A model generated the notes under the pieces. The model was not told where the DNA came from. It did not search any database and saw nothing but the letters and a program-made list of their open reading frames with translations. A stretch of 64,000 bases of DNA from Acanthaster planci (Eukaryota > Echinodermata > Asteroidea > Valvatida > Acanthasteridae): positions 9,601-73,600 of the forward strand of contig NW_019091668.1 of NCBI RefSeq assembly GCF_001949145.1, written 5' to 3'. Every line of letters begins with the position of its first letter. The first letter of the stretch is position 1. A program made the translations under genes and the position numbers. Of the stretch, positions 49,986-62,900 are shown piece by piece.

Positions 49986-51569
49986 AACCCCTTTTTAGCA
50001 AGGTTATCGAGACAACTTTACGCAAACAATAATTTGAAACGTTTCAAAATGTGCATTTATGTTATATAAAGAACTTTGTAGTATTTAATGTCCCGTCAAG
50101 GGCACCATAACAAACAACAGCGGCTCAACCCGGAAATTGGATCTAACAGCGAGCACTGCGTACTCCGTGCGAAAAAAATAATGCTAGATTTGAATCATTA
50201 TTGAAGGTAGGTTTTGCGACAAATTATACATGTGTTGTAGCTTTTGCAAACTTTCCATCTCCAAGACTGAATTAATGAAAGACTGAACAGCCTAAACATG
50301 CTAATTTTATGCACGGTATAGGCCCTAATAATGATATCAAAAAGAGATCGTTATGCTACAAGTCACATATACCGTGACCACATGACTGAAGCATATCAAG
50401 CTTGGCATTAATGATAGTGATAAAAGACTGTGCAGAAATGAGGTCCATAAACATCAAACACGGTATGAGACCCTCCACGATGAGACACTTCTGGAAAAAT
50501 TCCCAACGTTTTTGGAAAGAGTTCCACATACGGACGCCGCTAGCGCTTGACACCCTGTGCACAAACCCTACGGTCTCATCGGGAAAATTCCGAGTATTCT
50601 TAAGTTATTGACTTAGGTTTAGAGCCTAGTTTTTCAAGTTCTTCCTAAATTGAACTTTTCTAGACATATTTTTGCTTTCTTATGGCTATTACTAGGGCAC
50701 TGTGGGAATACATGTAATTACTGGTATCCGTATATGGAATTCTTTCCACTTTTTAAAGTAAATGTTTCAATATTTTCCCTGCAAATTTCATTGGACTCAG
50801 CTCAGGACATTTTATCAATTGCTAATTTACAATTGATTTACTACCTCCATCAGAGAAAAGTCATTGATGTACATGCATAGACATAGAAATCTTTCCTTAA
50901 CATATTAATGTAGCATTGTAGAGAAAACAAATTTCTGCTTCATGGTGACCCATCAACATGATCAGCCCTAGTTTAATTGCAGTGGGACCCTAAACTTTTT
51001 ATTAGCAAGTTACAGTTTTTGTTATGTATTGTGCTACCACTCCTATTAATTGAATACACCATTCATTGATCAATCAACACAAAGAAATTTGCAAAAATTC
51101 CGATCTACCAATCCTGTTTTTCAAAGGCATGTAATTGGTTGCGCAGAACTATTTTGGGACCTTCACCTATATTGTTATAAATGCATGTTAAATGTGGTGT
51201 ATGACCACTGTGTTATTATTTTCCATTGTAGTATTAGATTTATGGGAGTGATTAAGGGGGATCTCCCCCCCCCAAAAAAAAGTCATTAATTTGCTGCAAG
51301 TACCCAGGGACCCCCTCCCATCCCCCACTACCAGTTTGTCAGTTTATTGTCAGGCTGAGTTACTTAGCACAGTGCTGCATAAGTATGACAGGCAGATCTG
51401 AAACCTGATACAAACAATGAAATTTTAACAATTCCACTTTCCAAAATTTACTGCTGACAGACAGTTTTGCGTTCTCTGTTTTATGTTTTAAAGAAATCAT
51501 GGTTATGAATAGAACAGCTTAATCTAAACAGTGGAAGTTCCTCAGCAGATTATGATCACCATTACCACA
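49986..51569. other. region upstream of the death-domain gene, no firm gene seen
   Basis: I looked here for a signal peptide or cysteine-rich ectodomain belonging to the downstream membrane protein and found none that I could support. A hydrophobic frame around 50650 lacks an ATG. Confidence 0.4.
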
Positions 51570-51594
51570 ATGAGCCTTCTTACTGGTCCAATAT
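51570..51594 (+). CDS. possible first coding exon of the death-domain protein
   Basis: An ATG followed by seven codons (MSLLTGPI) ends at a good donor, T|GTAAGC, in phase 1. That is the phase required by the next exon at 52152. Joined to it the protein would be 249 aa. Short sequences like this arise by chance, so transcript data are needed; a longer ectodomain encoded further upstream is the alternative. Confidence 0.25.
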
Positions 51595-52151
51595 GTAAGC
51601 TATGCTTTCGATTCTTTATTTTTACATTTCATTTTCTCGTGTAGAGTCAATAATGTCAAGTGTACCTTGAAAGAAACCGTAAGTTACTTTATCTCATCCA
51701 CAGTTGACCATCTGTAATCAGAAGCAAGGTCAATTTTTGAAGAATGACAATTCAGTAGAGACAAACAATACATAAATACCCTGTTGTGGTTTGGAATAAA
51801 TTGCAGACACTTGAGATTATACAAGGTCTGTACATTCTAGCACAAATGATATGGGGCAAGCTCTGGATGCAGTCAATATCTCTGATCGAGGGGCACTAGC
51901 CAGAAGCCATTAAACCTGAAACACCATACAGCCAGGGATCACACCCCAATTACATGTACATGTACACAATACAACTTAAGAAGTGGTGAACAGGGATCAC
52001 TCAGGCAAATGATGTCAGGGAAGATATGGCTATCATATCAATTTCAGTGACGCAATACGAATGCTGGACCAAAATGACAACTGGTTTAAGTTCATTGTTG
52101 TAATTCTAATAGTTTTGATGTAATCCTTTGTAAAGTATACCTTTTTTGCAG

Positions 52152-52268
52152 TCCTGACAGAGAGCAATACAGCAGTAATGACATTTGGAAAAAACTGGCC
52201 AACACTGCTCCTATTGGAAGAGACAGTACACAACAGTCGCTACGTGTTCGGATTTATTTTGGCTTTTT
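52152..52268 (+). CDS. death-domain protein exon A: juxtamembrane and first half of TM
   Basis: Acceptor TTTTTTGCAG at 52142-52151, donor TTTTT|GTAAGT. In the frame that fits phase 1 on both sides it ends with NSRYVFGFILAF, the first half of the membrane helix. Another frame of this exon is also open, but it does not continue into the cassette frame. Confidence 0.7.
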
Positions 52269-54842
52269 GTAAGTGCAGTGCAACTGTTGTATTGTATACT
52301 GTAGTTGCAATAAGTTTAATATAGTATCAATTTATTATTTTGTGAAAATATTAGTGTAAAAACACTAAAGTACATGTTTGTTTTAAAATTTAGGCAAGAA
52401 GCTTTTAAGAATTGAACTTAAAGCTGTGCACATTAATGAAGAAAGTTGAATAATAATTGCCTTAAACCTCAGATAATTCACAGAAATGGCTTGTCATTTC
52501 AAATCACAAATTCAATTTTGCAGATAATTATTAGCATGTGTGTACATGCATGTATTACTACTAAACAAAGAAAAACCATTTGTTTATTTCACCCATTTTT
52601 ACAACAGGTACATTGATCGCGATAAGGGTCTGGAAATATTTCAGAAGAGGTAAGAATTCCCCTGCCACTGGGCATAAAAATCCAACACTGAATGTGATTG
52701 GTTATGAGTAGGGTAGAACCACTTGAAGCCATGAAAGGTCATCCCCAGTTGCTCAATGTGTTCCCACCTCAACCGTGTTACAGCAAGTGGACAGTCTTCC
52801 TTACTAGACCTGATATTTATGTATTAGCTGTCTAATGCATCATTATCACATAAACAAATCAGCATTGATCTTGATAATTATAGTTGCTGAGTGGTAGTTG
52901 TGTGCTTAATAACTTGCTTATTAGACATGCATGTTTAATATTTGAAGTAGAAACCAGCTCAAGTCCACTGCAGCCAACTACAAGTTCTGTAGAAGAAGAC
53001 AAGGAATACCTGCCTGGTAAGTTTGATTGTTTGACTAATTATTACCTTGACGTTTTGCCCCTTAGAATAGTTGTGGCCATGTTACCAAATCGGGGTTCCA
53101 AGCCAGATACCTCACAGCTTGTATTTAGTGCCTGGAAAAATTCATATACCATGATAGACCCTTGCAGCGGGTACCCTGTAATAGTTCTTTTGATGTGGCA
53201 AGGAACCATTGAAAAAAATGTGAAGTGCAATCCTTTAATTCGATAATTGTGTACCCTGAGCCTTGATTAATTCCATTTCATCAAAGTTGCGTTTGAGTAA
53301 AGACTTTTATATATAAACTAAGAAAGGTTGGTGTGAAAAATACCTTTAAACAATGGTTCTGTATTTGTTTTTTTTTATTAAGGAGAAGTTTGTTTAAGTC
53401 CTAAGTTACCAAGGCCTTCAGCTGGAAGACAAGATGCCTGGAATCTGAGACATAGTAAGCTACAGCAACTTTCATTTTGCCTTCAGGTCCAACAATAACC
53501 ATCTGAAGTGTTTGTTTTTATTACCAACTTTTACCTTTATATCTTAGTACATTAAAGATATGTTGTGGTTAATATTTTGTTTTGTTTTACTTTTTTAATC
53601 TACTTGACACTGACTACTTCTCTGCTCCTGTATGTAGGCCTATGCATATTTTTGTTCTTACACTTGAAACAGGAAATGTCCCAACAAGTCCATCTGAAGT
53701 AACTGGGCCTTCTGGAAGACAAATTGCTGAGGAACCCCACCCAGGTGAGAACATGGCAGTGTGAATGACTCTTGAAAACATTGCTCAGGAGTGTTCTCAA
53801 TATATAATATTTAATAGCCTTTTTTCTGTTGCAGAATAAGACAGTAAATCTTGTTATGTTGGCCTAAAAGGTCTTAATAATTGGCCCAAAAGGTCATAAA
53901 AGTACATTTCTTTATTTGGTTTAGAATATATCTCTTCAAGTCCACCTGTGTCAAGTGGGGCCTGTGAGAGACAAGAAAGAGTTGAGAAGCCTGGTGAGTG
54001 TAGACTGTGTGATCAAGTCACCAAAACATTTTAGTGTTATCCTAAGAATATAATTGGAAACATCAATAAAATAGCAGAAATAAAGTCACCTGGAATCAAA
54101 TGAATCATTTGCATAGAACCTCAGTTACTAAAAGGGAGAATATTGATAATTCAGTCTGTATTTGGAATCTAGATAATGTCTATACATAAAAGTGGAAAAC
54201 TGATTATATCCATGAAAAAGTAAAAAAGATAAACCAAAAATCAGGAGCTGTCTTCTTGTGATCACTGGTGGCAATAGGCACTGTCAGTTTAGTCCTGACA
54301 TTGTGGCAACTTTAAAAAGAACACACTGCCTCCTTGTGTCAGAAAAAATTAACACGTAATTGGTGGCCAGGCAAAAATATGGGTAAGTTTTGCTAATTAA
54401 CGAAATATGTTTTTGTCAGAATAAAGTTCTAACACTGAAGTATGACATCTCAGAAAATAATCAGGAACCACAAGAATCATCAACTTGAATAAAATTATCC
54501 TATAATCCTGAGGAAAGTCATGACCTCTTTATTTTTTGTTTCATCTGATTCTTTTCAGAGTGCATTAGTAATAAGTTTCTTCATTCCCTCTCTGGGGACA
54601 TCTCACCAAGGGAAATGATGTCTTTAGGTCTTCAGCTAGGATTCAGCCATGCCACACTAAGTACTTACGCTTACAATCACAACAGAGATGCAAAAAGTCA
54701 GATTTATAATATGTTAGTGGACTGGCACAACAAACAGGATGGAGATCTTAAGTCCCAAGCCAAGGAGCTTGGTCATTGTCTGGCTAAGGCAGGGCGCTCA
54801 GACCTGAAAATAAAAGTTTACAAAACCTTTAACATCAGGTAA
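52152..54842 (+). CDS. single-pass membrane protein with C-terminal death domain (5' end uncertain)
   Basis: Seven exons join in one frame (725 nt, 240 complete codons plus stop): 52152-52268, 52608-52649, 52948-53016, 53383-53454, 53673-53744, 53925-53993, 54559-54842. All introns are phase 1 with GT-AG ends. Order: about 32 extracellular or juxtamembrane residues, a TM helix split between the first two exons (YVFGFILAFCTLIAI) with a basic stop-transfer (RVWKYFRR), a Pro/Ser-rich cytosolic linker made of four similar 23-24-residue cassettes, and a death domain of about 93 residues (LGLQLGFSHATLSTY, QIYNMLVDWHNK, ELGHCLAKAGRSDLKIKVYK). The layout is that of a death receptor, which would recruit adaptors through death-domain contacts; this role is inferred from domains. 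No ectodomain was found. Relation to a named vertebrate receptor cannot be claimed. Confidence 0.78.
52608..52649 (+). CDS. death-domain protein exon B: 42-bp microexon, second half of TM
   Basis: Acceptor TTACAACAG, donor AGAG|GTAAGA. It encodes TLIAIRVWKYFRR, completing the helix and adding a basic cytosolic anchor. Phase 1 at both ends. Confidence 0.7.
52948..53016 (+). CDS. death-domain protein exon C: linker cassette 1
   Basis: 69-bp symmetric phase 1-1 exon encoding ETSSSPLQPTTSSVEEDKEY. It aligns with the following cassettes by the S/T-S-P core and acidic or polar tail. Acceptor TTTGAAG, donor CCTG|GTAAGT. Confidence 0.7.
53383..53454 (+). CDS. death-domain protein exon D: linker cassette 2
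   Basis: 72-bp symmetric phase 1-1 exon encoding EVCLSPKLPRPSAGRQDAWN and three more residues. Acceptor T-rich TTATTAAG, donor CATA|GTAAGC. Confidence 0.68.
53673..53744 (+). CDS. death-domain protein exon E: linker cassette 3
   Basis: 72-bp symmetric phase 1-1 exon encoding NVPTSPSEVTGPSGRQIAEE. It shares the SP and GRQ positions with cassette 2. Acceptor TGAAACAG, donor CCAG|GTGAGA. Confidence 0.72.
53925..53993 (+). CDS. death-domain protein exon F: linker cassette 4
   Basis: 69-bp symmetric phase 1-1 exon encoding EYISSSPPVSSGACERQERV. It shares the SP position and an RQ pair with cassettes 2 and 3. Acceptor TTTGGTTTAG, donor CCTG|GTGAGT. Confidence 0.72.
54559..54842 (+). CDS. death-domain protein exon G (last): death domain
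   Basis: Acceptor CTTTTCAG at phase 1. The frame carries the whole six-helix death-domain pattern and stops at TAA 54840-54842, right after YKTFNIR. The same bases (AG|GTAAAT) could act as a donor, but the domain is already complete, so I favour the stop. Confidence 0.85.
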
Positions 54843-57800
54843 ATGAAACTGTATGCTTTCTGTACTTATGGTTCAGTTTTCAAAGCCCCAGTTTTGATTT
54901 TTGATGTACATGTAGATATGCAAAATATATGTGTTATTTTCATTTACGTTTGATATTTTTAGTTTGTCTTACATATAATATATGAATTCCGGATGGCAAT
55001 TCTACAAATGGCCGGCCGAATGTAAATTGATTTCAGTTAAGTCATAAACAGAAAATTATATTAGAAATTTAAGACTAAGTTACTCTAGCATGGTTAAAGA
55101 ATCAATTATGTGAAAGTTTTGGTGCCAAAATAACCCCTTTTAAGCGGGCATTGGCCTCCATTACAGAATGACAATGCTGGTGACTCCTTGCTGTTAGGGC
55201 ATTCAACTCTCAGACATTTGTTGTTTGAGCTGCAACTGTAGAGGCAGAAAACTGACAAACATTAATGTAACAGCGAGTACAATTACAGGATGTTTCTGTG
55301 AGAGTTTATCATCACAGTCATAAAGTCCATGGTTTTCCTGATTTCATCAGCTTACATGGGTCTTGTTACAGAGTCGGATGTTATGCCAACTTCCTTGGAA
55401 TAATCACATCACGCAAACAAAACCCACTGAAGACCATATTTCAAATGCAGAAACAAAATCTGTTTAAATGTTTATTTTAAAGATGTTATATTTAAAATTA
55501 ATTTTAACGGCTTATGGTTGGATTCTTTTAATCCACTTTTTTCTGTGTAAGATAGTGATTCCATCAGTGTAGCCAGAAATTTACTGTTGCTTCAGTAATT
55601 AAAGATACTCGATCTTTTACTTACTGTTGTCCGTTTTCCTTGGGGGGGGGGCTTCGTTTTAGTGTCTGCTGTTGATTCAGCACAGGCATGTCATTAAATG
55701 AGCGAGCTTTATTTGGGAAGGTCACAAATGTTTAGTGACCGAGTTTTGCAAAACAGTGATATAGAAACAAGTGCATGTACCATATACCATTACTTTTGAG
55801 ACAAGCACATCTGCCTGTTGTGTGTGTCCGCTGGCCGTCTATTTTTTTGCGTTCCAATTGTATATAAGAACCTCCAATGCCAATTTCCTCTCAAGCCAGA
55901 AAGGTCAAGACATAACAAGTGCACATAAACGAATATACAGTATACCTGAAAGCATCATTGAATACACAAGCTCTTGGTACATGTACTTTCTGCAATTATG
56001 ACTAACCAAACCCATCAAAATATATGAGAATACTCATCTTGTCATAAATTGTCAGAAACGAACGTATGTCAACAATCCAACACTTTCACAGTTTTTCATC
56101 CGTTTGGTACTGATACCTAACGATTCGGAAACATTAATATCTGCAGAAAAACATGCAAAAATACATCGATCAGGGCAGGTCCAGGACATTTTCTGCAGGG
56201 GGAAGGCCCGGGGGAAGGCCCCTCCGAAGGGGATATGTGTCCCTGAAATAATGCATTACATTGTTACTTGTGTACAAATACTAACCATTATGGGACATCA
56301 CCTTTTTAGTATAATTTTTATTTCATTTTTCCTGATGTGATTAGGGGTTTGATCCTCCCCCACCTTCCTCTAGACCTGTGCCTGTCGATGCAAATTTTCT
56401 TAACTCCTTTTAGAAAAGATGTTTGGTCCTCTTCAAAGACAACAGTCTTGCGGACAAAAAAATTGTCCGCAGGACCCACAACATTTTTACAATCTAAATT
56501 AATTGCATCAAAATTATCCTTCACTAAACCACATGTCAGCTATCTCATGTTTTTTTGTAATGTGAATAGCCGCATTGGCTCAAATTTGTTCCTGAAATCA
56601 ACCGACTCCCAAAGTTCCAAACCATATTTCCTCATTTTCCGTTGACAACAGAAATGCCAACAGCCGTAACATGAAGCGACTTTGAACGTTGGTACAACAG
56701 GATTTTGCTCCTGACCTTTTTCACCTGTCAGGCGAGTATCAAAGGTTTCAGCCTCAGGAACTCCTCTTATTGTGAACTAGATCAAGAGAAAACCACACTG
56801 TCTATTCACTCTGGGCCGGCCCCATAGGCCGGCCTAACTAAACAAATGCTTTTGACATTGACACACTTCCGTCAGGGGATCTTGGGTCGTTTCCATCCAG
56901 AGAACTGTGGTCTACATACCGTCTTCTGCACATTCAAGTATTGATTCATTAATGAGTCAAATATTTTGGTGTTTTAAAACTATGCTTTATAAACACTAAC
57001 ACGGAGCCTGCCATATTTAGGATTGTGTTGTGAAAAGTTGATGGGAGTATTTGTAAATTGGAATTAAAACAAAAACAGCAACACAGATAAACACAAACGT
57101 AAAATCAGTCAGTTTTAATGTCAAGTCACCATAATACCTCAACCACTTTTTACTCAACCAGTACAAAGGGAAAATTTCTTCATGCATACATCAAAAAATA
57201 AACAATTAACAAGTGTATCTACTTATTATTTCCCTTGAAGTAAACCGACCTGGGAGGTAAAGATTCTTCAGCCAAATTCAATGAGACAGATATTTACAAC
57301 ATCTTGCATGGTTGTCTACAAAGTGGAACCTGTATTCTATGTATTAATTCAACTCCAGTCCAAGTAAATAATTTCCAACTCTTTTAACAACTGGAAAAAC
57401 TTAATATGGATATAAACCTTCATAGAAAACGGAGAAAATACATTTGCAAAATAAAACATTGTTATTGATAAAATAAATATTTTTAAAAACCCGAACAGGT
57501 TTATCCTATTCAAAAATGAGAGTACTGCATTTTCAATTGTTTCTAAAGACCTTGGGAAAAATCCAAAGGTCGTTTGAGCAGGCTTCAAACCTACATCATC
57601 CTATTTACTGGTATCTTGAAAACTTAACCAACAAATATCCGGGCTTCATTTCCTAGATTTCAGATCTGCATGACAAGCGCTAATACATCCATTTAAGGAA
57701 TTTTTCTTCTTGCCTAGTTTCTTCAACCAGATCACTAATGTGTCTGGCATTTATGTATTCAATGGTAACACATTTTAACAATGAAACTGACATGCTATAC

Positions 57801-59834
57801 CCTGCCTCAAGTACAATATATAAAAATGCATCCTGAGTAATACTTCATAAATGTGATGCATATGTACAAGCTTCAGTTCAGAATCCAACATGATTGCTGC
57901 TTTGCTAGATAGGTTATGTATCAGAGACACATCTTTCCACCCCAAAAAATCTGCAATAAAACAAATACTAATGGCAAGCCTGATTGGCTTGAAAATCTGC
58001 TCTTTGTTAAAGTCAGGTGTGATATACATTGTAACTGCTGATCAACATGGGTGCAAACCTTCTTTACCAGATAAGATTATGTTGGGTACTGTAAATACTA
58101 TAAAATGATCAAGCCGATTCAGACACAGTTCACTCTAATTATAAAACATACCAATACGAATTGCAGCCTATGATTGCAACAAAAGAACGGAAAACTTTCA
58201 AGTAAGCAAGTCTCTCTTAACTATATCAACTATCCCCTAAACAAGATCGAACAAGCCTCTTAGAAATGGAATGTCAGTCTCTCCTGACCACCTGCAGTCT
58301 GAAAATGACTAAAAGTACCCACACACGTGTCATACATTTGTCACCTGATTGTCATAGCACACTGTAATTGGATATAAACTGAGGAATACACATTTTGCTG
58401 TTGAAAACATTAATGGTGAAAATGGCATGGAAAACTGGTAATACGGTACATTCCCATCTCAGAAAATGTATCTACTATCTGTGACACATTTTCTCTGAAA
58501 AAAAGATGCGCTGGACATTAGAGCTCTTAACTTTCTGAATCTATTCAACACACTTCAAATGAAAGGCATCTCTGATCTAGAAAGTAAAGTTAATCTGCTC
58601 TCACTATGGATCCAAGTGCTCCTTCAAGGTTCTGTCGAATAATCATTCAATACTTCTTTCCATAACCAGTTGTGAACAGGAAGAGCATCATGAGAAATCT
58701 GTACTTAAAGTACATGCAAATTAATACCACCGGTAAAAGTGCTGCCACTATTTTTTGCATTGTGAATGGCACTGCAATAATGGGATGCTATGGAGGAATA
58801 ATCTTATCATGCAGGTGGCAAAGGTCAACTTTGAGCAAGTTCACAACAGAAAACAATTTGTAAACATATTGCAAAAGAAACAAAGTGGTTTTGACTTCCA
58901 GATGGTGAACTCTGACCACTGATTGGACATTTTGAGAAATTGTTACTTTGAGCTTCTACAATTATTCCCAATCATGTACTACTGCTCATGACCAAAGGTT
59001 AACCATATCCAAATTGTTCAGGAAGTGGCCCAGATCAAGAGGTTTTATGATGTTTGCCTGCAGGTCAACTAGAGTAATGGCTGCACTTAGGAGTACATAT
59101 GCCAAGTACTAGTTCAAGCATTATTGGTTCTCAAATGTGAATTTCTAGCCAAGCTGAGCATGGCTAGGCATATCTGGCTGCAAAATACAAAAAATATTTT
59201 TCAACTGAATACAAAGTGAATCAATTTTTAATCACGTGTTTGTAACTTTGAAAGTCTGCACACATGACCAAATAAAATAAAACAAGATAGGTATTTCAGA
59301 TTTATGTGCACTGTTCAAAGTATTAAAATAAATATAACCAATGTACCGACAGTTCAGCCCAGCACCATAAGACAATATCAAATAGGATAGCAATACTGGA
59401 GTAAAAAAGCCCTACTCAGTATTCCCTTTCCACAAGATACTTTACAATGTCATAAGAAATGTGAAGTAACAAATGAAACACAAACTGTCTTTTGGTTTGG
59501 TAAACAGGCTTCTGTTTGTCACTGCAAGGCTTTAGCTTCTGTGGACAAATTAACCACAATTTTAAGTAACTTTGAAGTATGAATGGTTTATCTATATACA
59601 TTTCAACGTCGTAACAAACAACCTTTCCAAAAATGACTTTTGGCTGCAATGCAATAAAAAAATTATGACCATAAAGTATTTCTGATACTGTAGTTCCCAG
59701 CATGGCAAAGGAATTCACTTGATAACCCTTCCTGAAATTGAAGCTAGATGCACTTAACTGGAAAAGTATCAAGTCGTACACTTCGAAAAATAAAAGTGCA
59801 TTGAGTCACATGGTTCTTTATAGTATAAAACTAT
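54843..59834. other. convergent intergenic region and 3' UTRs
   Basis: About 5 kb separates the stops of the death-domain gene (plus) and EOGT (minus). It must hold both 3' untranslated regions, but I could not place polyadenylation sites confidently. No conserved exons; a weak inverted-repeat element lies near 56.16-56.40 kb. Confidence 0.5.
56156..56398. mobile_element. possible small inverted-repeat element
   Basis: CATCGATCAGGGCAGGTCCAG near 56164 and the reverse complement of TAGACCTGTGCCTGTCGATG near 56371-56390 form imperfect inverted ends about 240 bp apart. Between them lies a G-rich stretch and then a C-rich stretch. No target duplication was recognised. Confidence 0.3.
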
Positions 59835-59987
59835 TCAAAGTTCATCATGTAAAGCTTCTTCAAACTTGAATTTTTCATGATTCCTGACATAGAGATGAGC
59901 CTTTTTGACAAGACGAACAAACTCAGCCTTTTCAAATGAGTAATCACAGAACTTTGGATGATAAGTCTTGAGGGATGGATGAAGCAC
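59835..59987 (-). CDS. EOGT: EOGT last exon with HDEL
   Basis: Acceptor CGTTTACAG at phase 0; encodes [18 protein letters not shown] and ends HDEL with TGA at 59835-59837. HPKFxxYSFxxxEF is the conserved EOGT tail, and HDEL retains the enzyme in the ER. Confidence 0.95.
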   Translation of the reverse strand: MLHPSLKTYHPKFCDYSFEKAEFVRLVKKAHLYVRNHEKFKFEEALHDEL

Positions 59988-62900
59988 CTGTAAACGAAAA
60001 CCAAGTCTAAGATTACTTGTTGATAATTACATAGTAGACGCACATGTGCAAAGTTTCAGTCCAAGATGAAAAAGGGTGTTACGGTTACTGTAAAGTTTGC
60101 AACTACGCAAGAACTCCAGGTCAGGTTTTCATAAACTTTGAATCAAAGAATACACAGGGCATGGGATGAATGCTCAATCCTGCAACAAAAAAGCAATAAT
60201 TGATCCTGGAGAAATAAGAAGTGAAGATGGATAATTCCATCTAACATGTCACAATCACATAGAATAAAAAGAGAGCAACTACAGTGAAATATATTAAATT
60301 CATGAACTATGAAGTTAACCACTCCTTGCACAAACCTTGTAGAAAATCTGTACTGATCACATATTGCTCACTCCAAATGACCCACCTCTTTAAGCGACAA
60401 CCGCATGGCTGTCTGGATTTCTGGTACTCATTTACTGTGCAGGATAAGTAAAATTTGACGGTCTTACCTCATTGTGTTTCTTGAGACGGCTGTAGTTAAC
60501 CCATGTCACATAGTGCACCCCTCTGAGATTGGCAAGGTCTTCATAGCAGTGTTTATCCTCACAGTTGCACCTGCAAGGGCGGACCAGGGAAAGCTTCAAA
60601 TTGTAACAACTGGAAAATCTAACCTTGTTAGCTTCAATCTGAAAAGGTCAGCCCCTCAAACAAGGAAATCTAGAGGTTGATCCAAGTTGGAGAACTGGAC
60701 AGTCAAAAACGGAGACCCATCCTTCTGCAAACCCCTTCTCCGTGTATCCCATCCTACTACACTGGTTTTGGGGGTAAGCCCAGGTGTGCAAAAAGGATGA
60801 TCTACCGGTACCTTACTGGCCAGTCTCTGAGTTTTATTGAATTTTAAAGTGGTGTTTAACGATGCAAATATGTTTGGACATATTTTGTGACTTTTTTTAC
60901 TTACACCTCAAAGATGGTGGCCCAATCTGGTAAGAAGAGCAAGTGGGTCAGTCCTGCACCATGCATTCCAATGAAGATATCACTATTGTGGGTGATCTAA
61001 ACATAAAAACAACAATGGAATGTAAGTGTAAAATTCTAATCAAATTTGGATGAAAAATAAAGTAGCCTTCCCCAACACAAAAAACAGCTAAAAAAATAAG
61101 ACAAGCAGACTCTCAATGATTAGACCTACCTCAAGTTGCTGGACAAATGTCAAAGTATGGCTGAAAGAAGAAAATAATACAAAAGACTGCATCAAAGATA
61201 TCAACATTTCAGTCGGTTACAAGGAGTCCACCGTACAACACAATAAGAAATAAGTACCACCTCTTGGTGCAACTTGTTTCACTCTGCAGAATTTGAATAT
61301 TCTTAACAATAATCTATCCTAACAAACTACATGTATATCATTGCTAGTTAAACAGACACATCCAAACCATGCACACCGCTTCATAGAACAACAGCAAATA
61401 TGAAACATTACGAGAATGAACCATAAAATGAAAGTCTTTTAAAAGTGCAAGAATTATCTTTCAACACTATTTGCGTATTCTGTGGACATAATACACTCAT
61501 TTCAATACCAGTGATAGTATTCAGGAACTGACATATGCTGGGAAAGGCCTAAGATCATTTTAGTATCTGTGTGTTTGAAAAATTCAGGGGGTAGCTGGTT
61601 TACATTCCTAGAAAATGCAGGCAAAATATGGACATACTACTGGATGAAGACTCTAGCATGAGATTGACACTGAAACCAGCCAAAACAGGTCCAAAGACGG
61701 TCTCAAGACCAAGACAAGGTCTAAAAAAAATACACAACTATTGCCAATTGGGCGGATCTAATAGATACTTCCAATCTCTCTAATCAGACAAAAACTCACT
61801 TGTACACCACAAGTTGCACTTCATAACTAGGATCCTCTCTCAAAGCTTCCACAAGCTACAAAAGGGAACAATACAAGATGAAACAACACATACATTTCAA
61901 GGAGAATGACATAACATGGACATTGATTCTACACATGTGAGGTTATATGTTTGAACTATCAAATGTTTAGACTATCAAAGAGGCAACTGTTACAATTTAC
62001 TGGATTTTCAAAAAGACTGTCACAGCAGGAAGACTTCTCAATTCTTGCTAATTTTGTTGTGAACGGTACATGAAATAAACCTGCTATCCCATCTGATAAT
62101 GTATCTTTTGCAATCTTTGTATGAACACAGGTACTTCATTCCGGAGAAACAATGTCCTTTATGCCAATACCACAGGTACTTTCCACACTATGTGTTATGA
62201 GTTTATTGCAAGTTACTAATGGATCTTGAAGGATTCCTACATGTAATTCCATAAAAGTTAATTAAGCTACATGCCAGCAACATGGATGAAATGATGTCTA
62301 ACTAGACTGTGACCAATGCGTACATGAACCTAAAGAAGACAATTACGTGTACATGCATATGTACATGTGTATCCCACAAACACATACAAAGCATGTGGAA
62401 AACTATCTTCACTCAACACTGTCAATGTACAGAATGCATTTAGTAAATGTATTCCTCAAACCAGTTCTAAGTCTGTCACATGTACATGAATTAACACTAT
62501 TTACAAAAATGGTAAGTTGACATGATGGTGTAGGATAGGTTACAAACAAAAAAACACTGGTTGAGCTGATGTAGACTAGAAAATGTTTCTGGACTCCTTG
62601 AACCAATTTTTATGAAGCTGCTAAGAATGTACAGTACAGACTTGCTTTAGATATGTACATTACTTTGTAAAGTTCTTGATTGACTTTTCTTGTGTTGTGA
62701 ATTTGCCAGAAGTACTGTTTACCTAACAGCCCCATAAACCTCTGGCCTGACTTGTCTTATGTTCATAGGTCACTTGTCTTCAGGTAAAAAGCATTCACTA
62801 TGTTCCAATTCACAAGTCCCTTAAATGTACAGCCATTCCTCACATGCACTAAGTAGTTAATATATACCTAAAGTACAGTCAAGAAAACAAAGGACTAAAA

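Noticed and set aside
50402-50611. Plus-strand 69-codon frame as ectodomain exon of the death-domain gene
   Set aside because: No signal peptide, no cysteine pattern and no donor in the phase required by the downstream exon.
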